Below are positions 5,501 through 12,146 of a stretch of 22,994 nucleotides of DNA, in pieces. Origin of the DNA: JAWLHA01 sp041690535 (GTDB taxonomy: Bacteria > Pseudomonadota > Gammaproteobacteria > Thiohalomonadales > Thiohalomonadaceae); contig JAWLHA010000066.1 of the NCBI GenBank assembly GCA_041690535.1, positions 1 to 22,994 of the forward strand. The letters are read 5' to 3'. Every line of letters starts with the position of its first letter. The stretch's first letter is position 1. The position numbers and the translations under genes are program-made. The notes beneath the pieces were generated by a model. It was given only the letters and a program-made list of their open reading frames with translations, had not been told where the DNA came from and did no database searches.

Positions 5501-8386
5501 CTAACCTTCGATGAGCGCGTTCCAAATTCGGGCGACCTGGGCACGGTAGTCCGTAAACTCCCCTGCATCGACAATGGCGGGTTGATCCTGGAGGGTCAGC
5601 CGGTGGCCCCGGGCGCGATAAGCGCGGTAGGCATCGCTGAGCAGGACCACGTCCGGCTCCGGTAACAGGCCCTTGTCGGCAAACGTCTGCAGCAAGCGGA
5701 TATTGTCGGTGTATTCCAGAAGGGCGGGGTGGTCATGTGCCCAAGCCAGCACGCCATATTGCACCATAAATTCGATGTCCGCCATACCGCCTCGGTCCTG
5801 CTTCAGATCGAACTGCCCCTCCCGGGCCTTGGAGAGACCGGCGCGCATCCGCTCCCGCATCTCCCGCACCTCCCGACGCAGTTCGGCGAGGTCGCGCTGG
5901 CGGGAGAGTGCTTCGCGGCGGATCTTCTCGAAGCTTTCGATCACCGCCGGATCGCCCGCCACCGCCCGGGCCCGCACCAGTGCCTGATGCTCCCAGGTCC
6001 AGGCTTGCCCCGCCTGGTACTCGCTGAACGCAGCGACACTGCTCACCAGCAACCCCGAGGCCCCGCTGGGGCGCAAGCGGGTATCCACCTCGTAGAGGAT
6101 CCCCGCCGGGGTGCGGGTATGGAGAATGTGGATAATGCGCTGCCCCAGACGGGCATAGAACACGGCGTTGTCCAGGGGTTTGGCACCGTTGGTACTCCGC
6201 CCCTGGCTGTCCGATGAGTGCAGGAACACAATATCCAGGTCCGAGCCGTAGCCCAGCTCGATCCCCCCGAGCTTGCCATAGCCGATCACCGCAAAACCGG
6301 TGTCGCACACCCGGGCGTCGCCACACCAAGGGCGACCATGGCGCTCAATCAGGTGCCTCCAGGCCAGATCGAGGCTGGCCCCCAGCACCACCTCGGCGAT
6401 CTCGGTGAGGTGATCGCTCACTACCATGAGCGGCACCGCCTCCATGATGTCCGCCGCAGCCACCCGCAGTACGTTGGCCTGCTTGAAGTGACGCAAAGTT
6501 TCCATCTGCTGCTCGAGGTCGTCGGGACCGCATTGGAGCAACCGCTGGCGAAGTTCGTTGGCCAGCTCGTCCCGCCGGGGCGGGGCGTAGAGGGCGCGCG
6601 GGTCCAGCAGCTCATCCAGCAGCTGGGGATAACGGCTGAGGAGTGCGGCGATCCAGGAGCTGGCCCCGCACAGCCGCACCAGCTGGGAGAGTGCCATGGG
6701 ATTTTCCACCAGCAGCGAGAGGTAGGAGGTGCGACGGGCCACCGCCTCCACCAGGGCCAGCAGGCGCTTCAAGGCGGCGTCGGGATGCTCGCTCTGGCCG
6801 GCCGCGCCGAGAAGCAGCGGCATCAATTGGTTCATGCGCGTGCGCCCCTGGCTGGAGAGGCTCACAAAGGAGCGACCGCCCCGGACCTGCTGGACCAACC
6901 GGTACACCTCCCCGCTCTCCCGGTAACCGGCCTCGGTCAGCCGTGCTTCGGCCTGCTCCTCATCCACATTGCCCTGCCAGACGGCCGTGAGGTCCAGGGC
7001 GTCCGCCTTGGCATGCTCGGTCTGGGGGGCGGCGAACACCTGTTCGAAGTGCTCGTGGACCCGCCGCATATGACGGCGCAATGTCTTCTCGAAGACCGCC
7101 CAGTGGGGGAATCCCATGGAAAACGCCAGGCGCAGCCGTTCCGTTTCGCCCTTGGGGAGGGTGTGGGTCTGCTGCTCGGCCCACTCCTGAAGCCGATGCT
7201 CGGTGTGGCGCAGGAAGGTGTAGGCCTCGACCAGTTCGTGGACCACGAAGTCGGGCAGTAGCTGGAATCCCCGTAGCGCCTCCAGCACCGTGAGGATACG
7301 ACGCACCTGCAGGGTGGGCTCCCGTCCGCCGCGGATGAGCTGAAAGGCCTGGCCGATGAACTCCACCTCGCGGATGCCGCCTGCACCGAGCTTGACGTTC
7401 TCCTCCATGCCCTTGCGCTGTACCTCGCGGGCAATCATCGCCTTCATTTCGCGCAGTGACTCGAACGCCCCGTAGTCCACGTAGCGACGGTAGACGAAGG
7501 GCTTGAGCGCCTTCATGAGCCGCGCGCCCGCCTGGAGGTCCCCCGCCACGACCCGCGCCTTGATCATGGCGTAGCGCTCCCACTCCCGCCCGTGGATCTG
7601 GTAGTAGTTCTCCAGGGCATCAAAGCTGAGCGCCAGGGCGCCGCTCTCCCCGAACGGGCGCAGGCGCATGTCCACCCGGAACACAAAGCCGTGGGCGGTG
7701 GTGGCATCGAGGGCGGCGATGAGCCGCTGCCCCAGGCGGATGAAAAACTCCTGATTGCTGAGCGGCCGTGCCGCCCCTTGGGTCTCGCCATCCTCCGGGT
7801 AGGCGAAGATGAGATCGATGTCGGAACAGAAGTTGAGCTCATGGGCCCCCAGCTTGCCCATACCCAGGACGACCAGCCGTTGGACTTCCCCTTGGGCATT
7901 GACCGGCGTGCCCCAGCGCTCGCAGTGCCAGGCATGGAGCCGGTCCAGTGCCGCCGCGACGCACGCATCGGCAAGGCCGGAGAGGTCGCCGGTGGTTTCG
8001 TTCAGCTCGGCTCGGCGCGCCAGATCACGCCACGCGATACGGACCATTTCGCGGCGCCGAAAACGGCGCAGGACTTCACCCAACGCGGGTTCTGCGGTGA
8101 CCGTCGCGAGCAGGGCTTCAAGGCGCTGACCGTAGTGCGACTCGGGGTAGCTGCGGGCGAGATCGCCGCTCGCCCAGAGGTCCTGGAGCAGGGCTGTGTC
8201 ACGGATGCAGGTCTGCGCCACGAAGTCACTCGCCCCCCAAACGCGCGCCAACTCCCCCTGCAGCTCGGGAGCGACGGGCTGATTCTGTTCGCGGAAGCGC
8301 TCCCAAAGACTCGCCACGCGACCACGGAGCGGCTCGGGGAGCGGGGTGAGGTCGAGACAATCTGGAGATGATGAGGTCACGGGCAT
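5501..8386 (-). CDS. glnE: Bifunctional glutamine synthetase adenylyltransferase / adenylyl-removing enzyme
   Basis: GlnE adds AMP to, or removes it from, the catalytic tyrosine of glutamine synthetase under control of PII, tuning ammonia assimilation. The 961 residues contain both nucleotidyltransferase domains. The N-terminal deadenylylating one has GMGKLGAHELNFCSDIDLIF near 175-195. The C-terminal adenylylating one has GYGKLGGIELGYGSDLDIVF near 700-720. Both keep the metal-binding DxD pair. Each is followed by a helical GlnD-PII-uridylyltransferase-type domain. E. coli GlnE is 946 aa, so this is full length. The ATG at 8386 sits directly behind GGCGGAAGG, and a good extended -10 lies a few bases upstream, so the leader is short. 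It heads the minus-strand group. Confidence 0.97.
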   Translation of the reverse strand: MPVTSSSPDCLDLTPLPEPLRGRVASLWERFREQNQPVAPELQGELARVWGASDFVAQTCIRDTALLQDLWASGDLARSYPESHYGQRLEALLATVTAEPALGEVLRRFRRREMVRIAWRDLARRAELNETTGDLSGLADACVAAALDRLHAWHCERWGTPVNAQGEVQRLVVLGMGKLGAHELNFCSDIDLIFAYPEDGETQGAARPLSNQEFFIRLGQRLIAALDATTAHGFVFRVDMRLRPFGESGALALSFDALENYYQIHGREWERYAMIKARVVAGDLQAGARLMKALKPFVYRRYVDYGAFESLREMKAMIAREVQRKGMEENVKLGAGGIREVEFIGQAFQLIRGGREPTLQVRRILTVLEALRGFQLLPDFVVHELVEAYTFLRHTEHRLQEWAEQQTHTLPKGETERLRLAFSMGFPHWAVFEKTLRRHMRRVHEHFEQVFAAPQTEHAKADALDLTAVWQGNVDEEQAEARLTEAGYRESGEVYRLVQQVRGGRSFVSLSSQGRTRMNQLMPLLLGAAGQSEHPDAALKRLLALVEAVARRTSYLSLLVENPMALSQLVRLCGASSWIAALLSRYPQLLDELLDPRALYAPPRRDELANELRQRLLQCGPDDLEQQMETLRHFKQANVLRVAAADIMEAVPLMVVSDHLTEIAEVVLGASLDLAWRHLIERHGRPWCGDARVCDTGFAVIGYGKLGGIELGYGSDLDIVFLHSSDSQGRSTNGAKPLDNAVFYARLGQRIIHILHTRTPAGILYEVDTRLRPSGASGLLVSSVAAFSEYQAGQAWTWEHQALVRARAVAGDPAVIESFEKIRREALSRQRDLAELRREVREMRERMRAGLSKAREGQFDLKQDRGGMADIEFMVQYGVLAWAHDHPALLEYTDNIRLLQTFADKGLLPEPDVVLLSDAYRAYRARGHRLTLQDQPAIVDAGEFTDYRAQVARIWNALIEG

Positions 8387-8410
8387 CCTTCCGCCTGGGC
8401 AAGAGGCCCC

Positions 8411-8439
8411 ATTGTACCAGCGCGCAACGCAGATACGAG
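8411..8439 (-). promoter_or_regulatory. Candidate extended -10 promoter for glnE
   Basis: On the minus strand, TGGTACAAT (8411-8419) gives a TACAAT -10 box preceded by the extended -10 motif TGn. The hexamer 17 bases further upstream (CTCGTA) is a poor -35, as is usual for extended -10 promoters. Transcription would start near 8404, leaving a leader of about 18 bases before the glnE ATG at 8386. This is prediction from sequence only. Confidence 0.5.
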
Positions 8440-8870
8440 ATGCGCGACGAGGCGGCAGCCCAGCCGCAGGCGCCGTAGGTCAGGTTTGCGAAGCTGCCTG
8501 ACAATCTCTCCCCTCATCATGCGCCCGGGCCGTCAAGCAGCCTTCGGCGGCATGATCTCATCGGCGTTTTGCTCTCGCCAAGCCACCAAGAACGCCAAGA
8601 ACCCCAGAACCGGCGAGAATGCGGCCGATCAGTCGGCAGTGAGTAAACGATGGCCCAAGATGACCGCTGGGGGTTCTCGCCAAGGACCAAAACCCCTGCA
8701 GCAAGCGCCGGGCCGTCCGATCCTCGCCGCTTCGCCGCTACCCGCCAGTGGGCCGCCGCACAGTGCATGAGTACATCGCGCGTTCTGCGGTTTTCTTGGC
8801 GTGCTTGGCGGCTTGGCGAGAGCATTTGGATCCCAGCAAACCGGTTTACCCGCAAGTTTCTGCCGCGGGC
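8420..8870. other. Gene-free region between glnE and groEL
   Basis: No convincing gene is present here. The reading frames across it start and stop inside repeat arms and show no recognisable domain. The stretch holds the 253-bp inverted-repeat element described separately, and otherwise only GC-rich sequence without clear features. The groEL terminator follows immediately at 8871. Confidence 0.6.
8571..8823. repeat. 253-bp element with 31-bp inverted ends built from CGCCAAG
   Basis: The left arm (8571-8601) and the right arm (8793-8823, read on the other strand) match at 29 of 31 positions. Each arm is itself built from imperfect repeats of CGCCAAG spaced 8-9 bases apart. A weaker internal copy, with the words CGCCAAGG and GAACCCC, lies near 8606-8696. 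No clear target-site duplication is visible at the flanks and there is no open frame of interest inside. It may be a non-autonomous mobile element or two independently deposited repeats in opposite orientation. Confidence 0.7.
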
Positions 8871-8903
8871 AAAAAAAAAGGCCCCGCCGAAGCGGGGCCT
8901 TCT
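8871..8903 (-). terminator. Rho-independent terminator of groESL
   Basis: On the minus strand an 8-bp perfect GC stem, GGCCCCGC and GCGGGGCC (8880-8887 and 8892-8899), surrounds a 4-base loop. It is followed directly by nine Ts (8879 down to 8871). It lies about 30 bases beyond the groEL stop codon. This is a textbook terminator and the end of the chaperonin operon. Confidence 0.95.
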
Positions 8904-8930
8904 TCGTTCAGGCTGCGAGCGCGCCGAGGA

Positions 8931-10562
8931 TTACATCATCCCCATGTCACCCATGCCGCCGCCCATCGGAGGCGCCTTCTCCTCCTTCGGGATCTCGGCG
9001 ACCATCGCCTCGGTGGTGATCATCAGACCGGCCACGGAAGCGGCGTTCTGCAGGGCGCTGCGGGTCACCTTGGTGGGGTCCAGGATGCCCATTTCCAGCA
9101 TGTCGCCGAACTCACCGTTGGAGGCGTTGTAGCCATAGCTGCCGCTGCCTTCCTTCACCTTGTTGACGACCACGGAGGGCTCGTCACCGGCGTTGGCCAC
9201 GATCTGGCGCAGGGGCTCCTCCATGGCGCGCAGGGCAATGGTGATACCCACGTCCTGGTCGTGGTTGATACCCTTGACGCCCTTCAGGGCCTGCAGGGCA
9301 CGGATGAGGGCCACGCCGCCGCCGGGCACCACGCCCTCTTCCACCGCTGCACGGGTGGCGTGCAGGGCGTCTTCGACGCGAGCCTTCTTCTCTTTCATCT
9401 CCATCTCGGTGGCGGCACCCACCTTGATGACGGCCACACCGCCCGCCAGCTTGGCGACACGCTCCTGGAGCTTCTCGCGGTCGTAGTCGGAGGTGGTCTC
9501 TTCGATCTGGGCGCGGATCTGGGCCACACGGGCCTCGATGTCCTCGCCACGGCCGGCGCCGTCGATGATGGTGGTGTTTTCCTTGGTCACGACGACCTTG
9601 CGGGCCTGGCCCAGGTCATCCAGGGAGGCCTTCTCCAGGGAGAGACCCAGCTCTTCGGAGATCACCTGACCGCCGGTGAGGATGGCGATGTCCTGCAGCA
9701 TGGCCTTGCGGCGATCACCGAAGCCGGGGGCCTTGACGGCCGCGACCTTGACGATACCGCGGATGCTGTTGACCACCAGGGTGGCCAGGGCCTCACCCTC
9801 GACGTCCTCGGAGATGATCAGCAGGGGCTTGCCGGACTTGGCCACCCCTTCCAGCACCGGCAGCAGCTCACGGATGTTAGATATCTTCTTGTCGAACAGC
9901 AGGATGAAGGGATCCTCCAGCTCTGCGCTCATGTTCTGCTGGTTGTTGACGAAGTAGGGGGAGAGGTAACCGCGATCGAACTGCATCCCCTCCACCACGT
10001 CGAGGTCGTTCTCCAGGCCGGAGCCCTCTTCCACGGTGATGACCCCTTCCTTGCCCACCTTCTCCATCGCGTTGGCGATGATGCGGCCGATCTCCTCGTC
10101 GGAGTTCGCGGAGATGGTGCCCACCTGGGCGATGGACTTGTTGTCGGTGCAGGGCTTGGAGAGCTTCTTCAGCTCTTCGACGGCGGTGGTCACGGCCTTG
10201 TCGATGCCGCGCTTCAGATCCATGGGGTTCATGCCGGCGGCCACGGCCTTCATCCCCTCGACGAGGATGGACTGGGCCAGCACGGTGGCGGTGGTAGTGC
10301 CGTCACCGGCCACGTCGGAGGTCTGCGAGGAGACTTCCTTCACCATCTGGGCACCCATGTTTTCGAACTTGTCTTCCAGTTCGATCTCCTTGGCCACGGA
10401 GACGCCGTCCTTGGTGATGGTGGGGGCGCCGAAGCTCTTCTCGAGCACCACGTTGCGGCCCTTGGGACCGAGGGTCACCTTGACGGCGTTGGCCAGGATG
10501 TTGACGCCGTGCAGCATGCGGCCGCGGGCATCGGTGGAAAATTTGACTTCTTTCGCTGCCAT
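8931..10562 (-). CDS. groEL: Chaperonin GroEL (60 kDa subunit)
   Basis: GroEL forms the double-ring ATP-driven folding chamber that works with the GroES lid in the cytoplasm. The 543-aa protein is full length and highly conserved: it begins AAKEVKFSTDARGRMLHGVN, contains the ATP-binding GDGTTTATVLAQ near residue 86 and the GGGVAL segment near 413, and ends in the Gly-Met tail GGGMGDMGMM. A good ribosome site (AGAGG) precedes the ATG at 10562. It is 55 bp downstream of groES on the same strand. It should be co-transcribed from the CIRCE-controlled promoter and ends at a strong terminator. Confidence 0.99.
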   Translation of the reverse strand: MAAKEVKFSTDARGRMLHGVNILANAVKVTLGPKGRNVVLEKSFGAPTITKDGVSVAKEIELEDKFENMGAQMVKEVSSQTSDVAGDGTTTATVLAQSILVEGMKAVAAGMNPMDLKRGIDKAVTTAVEELKKLSKPCTDNKSIAQVGTISANSDEEIGRIIANAMEKVGKEGVITVEEGSGLENDLDVVEGMQFDRGYLSPYFVNNQQNMSAELEDPFILLFDKKISNIRELLPVLEGVAKSGKPLLIISEDVEGEALATLVVNSIRGIVKVAAVKAPGFGDRRKAMLQDIAILTGGQVISEELGLSLEKASLDDLGQARKVVVTKENTTIIDGAGRGEDIEARVAQIRAQIEETTSDYDREKLQERVAKLAGGVAVIKVGAATEMEMKEKKARVEDALHATRAAVEEGVVPGGGVALIRALQALKGVKGINHDQDVGITIALRAMEEPLRQIVANAGDEPSVVVNKVKEGSGSYGYNASNGEFGDMLEMGILDPTKVTRSALQNAASVAGLMITTEAMVAEIPKEEKAPPMGGGMGDMGMM

Positions 10563-10617
10563 TGTTCTTTCCTCTTGAGAATCCGGTGATGTTCAGATCG
10601 GCTTGCGACGACGAGGC

Positions 10618-10908
10618 TTAGCCTTCGATCACGGCCATGATGTCGTCTTCGGACATCACCAGCAGTTCCTGGCCGTCGTGCTTGATCTTGGAGCCGGCGT
10701 ACTGGCCGAAGAGGACCTTGTCGCCCACCTTGACGTTCATCGGGCGGACATCGCCCTTGTCGGTGGCCTTGCCGGGACCGACGGCCAGCACTTCGCCGCG
10801 GTTGGGCTTTTCGGCCGCGGTATCGGGGATCACGATGCCACCGGCGGTGGTGCGCTCTTCTTCCATGCGACGAACGATCACACGATCGTGAAGCGGACGA
10901 ATGTTCAT
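10618..10908 (-). CDS. groES: Co-chaperonin GroES
   Basis: The 96-aa protein forms the heptameric lid of the GroEL chamber. It shows the family start MNIRPLHDRVIVRR, the mobile loop region EEERTTAGGIVIPDTAAEKP (about 17-36) that contacts GroEL, and the conserved GDKVLFGQYAG and MSEDDIMAVIE endings. The ribosome site TAGGAG lies 11 bases before the ATG. It is the first gene of the groESL operon, and the leader of about 120 bases holds a CIRCE operator and two perfect palindromes. fxsA lies upstream on the same strand, the same pairing as in many gammaproteobacteria. Confidence 0.98.
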   Translation of the reverse strand: MNIRPLHDRVIVRRMEEERTTAGGIVIPDTAAEKPNRGEVLAVGPGKATDKGDVRPMNVKVGDKVLFGQYAGSKIKHDGQELLVMSEDDIMAVIEG

Positions 10909-10941
10909 TGCTTTCGTTTCTCCTAGGTCACGAACAATTTG

Positions 10942-10980
10942 TTTTCATATGAAAAGAGGCGGGCAGCCATCCGCGGATGG
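10942..10980. repeat. Two perfect palindromes in the groES leader
   Basis: TTTTCATATGAAAA (10942-10955) and CCATCCGCGGATGG (10967-10980) are both perfect 14-bp palindromes, 11 bases apart. They lie in the transcribed leader between the CIRCE operator and the groES ribosome site. They could be protein-binding sites or fold in the mRNA. The first also resembles an AT-rich operator half-site pair. Which role applies cannot be told from sequence. Confidence 0.6.
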
Positions 10981-11007
10981 ACCGCCGAGTGCCCCCCGTG
11001 AGCGCTG

Positions 11008-11034
11008 TTAGCACTCGCCTCACGTGAGTGCTAA
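11008..11034. promoter_or_regulatory. CIRCE operator (HrcA binding site)
   Basis: TTAGCACTC (11008-11016), a 9-base spacer and GAGTGCTAA (11026-11034) match the CIRCE consensus exactly. CIRCE is bound by the repressor HrcA, which depends on GroEL for activity, so low free GroEL derepresses groESL. The operator overlaps the -10 end and start point of the promoter beside it. HrcA is not encoded in this window. Confidence 0.97.
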
Positions 11035-11061
11035 TAATAGGGACGAATCTTGAATAGTCAA
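11034..11061 (-). promoter_or_regulatory. Sigma70-type promoter of groESL
   Basis: On the minus strand TTGACT (11056-11061) and TATTAT (11034-11039) form -35 and -10 boxes with a 16-base spacer. The CIRCE operator begins at the -10 box and covers the expected start point, as expected for HrcA repression. No sigma32-type consensus was recognised close by. Confidence 0.85.
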
Positions 11062-11264
11062 GGCGTGCAAGGCAGGTACGAGGGGCGAGGAAGAGACGGG
11101 CAGCGGCCGCCTGTAGGAGGCCCGCCCCCGGGCCAAATGGCTTTCAGGGTCGGGGGGGGAGGATAGACGGGTGGCACAGCACCGTCGAATGATCCCTGCT
11201 CCCCCCCCCAGGGTGAACGCATACTAACGTCGTGGCCGTGCTGTGAGCGGCCCCCCCTGCCGCA
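11062..11264. other. Gene-free region between the groES promoter and fxsA
   Basis: No gene is visible. The stretch contains GC-rich sequence, a run of eight Gs near 11152-11159, a run of Cs ending at 11209, and a partial copy of the CAGGGTGAACG element (11209-11248). The G and C runs could pair with each other. No convincing terminator for fxsA was found. Confidence 0.6.
11209..11248 (+). mobile_element. Partial copy B of the miniature element
   Basis: Positions 11209-11230 match the left end of copy A without a mismatch, and similarity continues to about 11248 through GTGGCCGTGCTGTGAGCG. The right half, including the second inverted end, is absent. No flanking duplication is visible, so it is a truncated remnant. 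It lies just downstream of the fxsA stop. Confidence 0.8.
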
Positions 11265-11702
11265 TCACTCCTCTTCCCGCCGAAAATTCCCCTCGATGAC
11301 TGAGGGACCCCGCTCGCGGGGTGCCCCGGGGCTATGCACCTGGATGATTCCCCGCTCCAGCACCCGCACGATCATCGCTTGCCGCAAAGGGGGGACCAAC
11401 CCCAAAAAGCCGATGGCGTCGGTGAAGAACCCGGGGGTGAGCAGGAGCGCCCCGCACAGCAGGAGAATCACCCCTTCGAGCATGGCCACCGTGGGCAACT
11501 CCCCCACGGCCATGGAGCGACGCGCCCTGGTCAGCGTCTGCACCCCCTGGTACCGCAGAAGCCACGCACCGAGCACGGCAGTGAAGACCACCAGGAAAAC
11601 GGTCGGCCACGCCCCCACCACTCCCCCCACCTTGATGAGCAGGTAGATCTCAAGCAGCGGGATCAGGAGGAACAGCAGGAACAGGCTTCTGAGAATTGGC
11701 AT
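11265..11702 (-). CDS. fxsA: FxsA family membrane protein
   Basis: FxsA is a small inner-membrane protein known in E. coli for sparing F plasmid-bearing cells from exclusion of phage T7; its basic role is unclear. This 145-aa version begins with a hydrophobic helix (LRSLFLLFLLIPLLEIYLLI). It then has the family-typical GGVVGAWPTVFLVVFTAVLGAWLLR (given here only as landmark) and a third hydrophobic stretch, MLEGVILLLCGALLLTPGFF. The C-terminal tail is charged. The start at 11702 is preferred over 11762 because the hydrophobic helix begins there and the upstream residues are not conserved. It is upstream of groES, a common arrangement, and divergent from cutA. Confidence 0.9.
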   Translation of the reverse strand: MPILRSLFLLFLLIPLLEIYLLIKVGGVVGAWPTVFLVVFTAVLGAWLLRYQGVQTLTRARRSMAVGELPTVAMLEGVILLLCGALLLTPGFFTDAIGFLGLVPPLRQAMIVRVLERGIIQVHSPGAPRERGPSVIEGNFRREEE

Positions 11703-11822
11703 CGCACTCACCGATGGGTTTAAAGTATTGGACCACGCGCCTCCCGGCCCCCGATAACGCATCTAAGGAATAAAAAGGCCGGACCGTAACTCTACCTTAA
11801 TGTCGCACGGTTTACCTGAGCC

Positions 11823-12146
11823 ATGGACCATTGCCTCGTCCTGAACACCTGTCCCGACCTTCAGACGGCGGAAGCACTCGCGGTGCTGCTCGTGGAGCAG
11901 AAGTTGGCCGCCTGCGTCAACATCGTTCCGGGGGTCTGCTCCGTCTACGCATGGAAGGGCGCGGTTGTGAAGGAGGGTGAGGTGCTGTTGCTCATCAAGA
12001 CCCGCGCCGACGCCTACCCACAACTGGAGGAGACGGTGAAGGCACATCACCCCTATGACGTTCCGGAGGTGATTGCCCTCCCCATCGACACGGGTCTGAG
12101 CAGTTACCTGGCCTGGATCGACACACACTTGGAAAACAAGAAATGA
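11823..12146 (+). CDS. cutA: Divalent-cation tolerance protein CutA
   Basis: CutA is a small trimeric protein with a ferredoxin-like fold similar to PII. It is linked to copper tolerance in E. coli, though its real function is uncertain. This 107-aa protein has the conserved core: AEALAVLLVEQKLAACVNIVPG at 17-38, SVYAWKG, EVLLLIKTRADAYPQLEETV, and HPYDVPEVIALPI followed by YLAWI. It overlaps dsbD by 4 bases (ATGA), so the two are translationally coupled. The pairing of cutA with dsbD is common in proteobacteria and hints at a shared role in metal or thiol homeostasis. It is divergent from fxsA across a 120-bp gap with no clear promoter. Confidence 0.95.
   Translation: MDHCLVLNTCPDLQTAEALAVLLVEQKLAACVNIVPGVCSVYAWKGAVVKEGEVLLLIKTRADAYPQLEETVKAHHPYDVPEVIALPIDTGLSSYLAWIDTHLENKK

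Noticed and set aside
8517..8855. A 112-aa minus-strand frame in the glnE-groEL gap
   Set aside because: It crosses both arms of the 253-bp inverted-repeat element, has no good ribosome site and resembles nothing I recognise.
8748..10589. A 613-aa plus-strand frame opposite groEL
   Set aside because: It is the antisense frame of groEL, rich in His, Gly, Leu and Val as expected of GC-rich antisense reading, and has no domain.
11209..11264. A full third copy of the miniature element with its own duplication
   Set aside because: Similarity stops at about 11248 and no second end or flanking direct repeat is present, so only a remnant is called.
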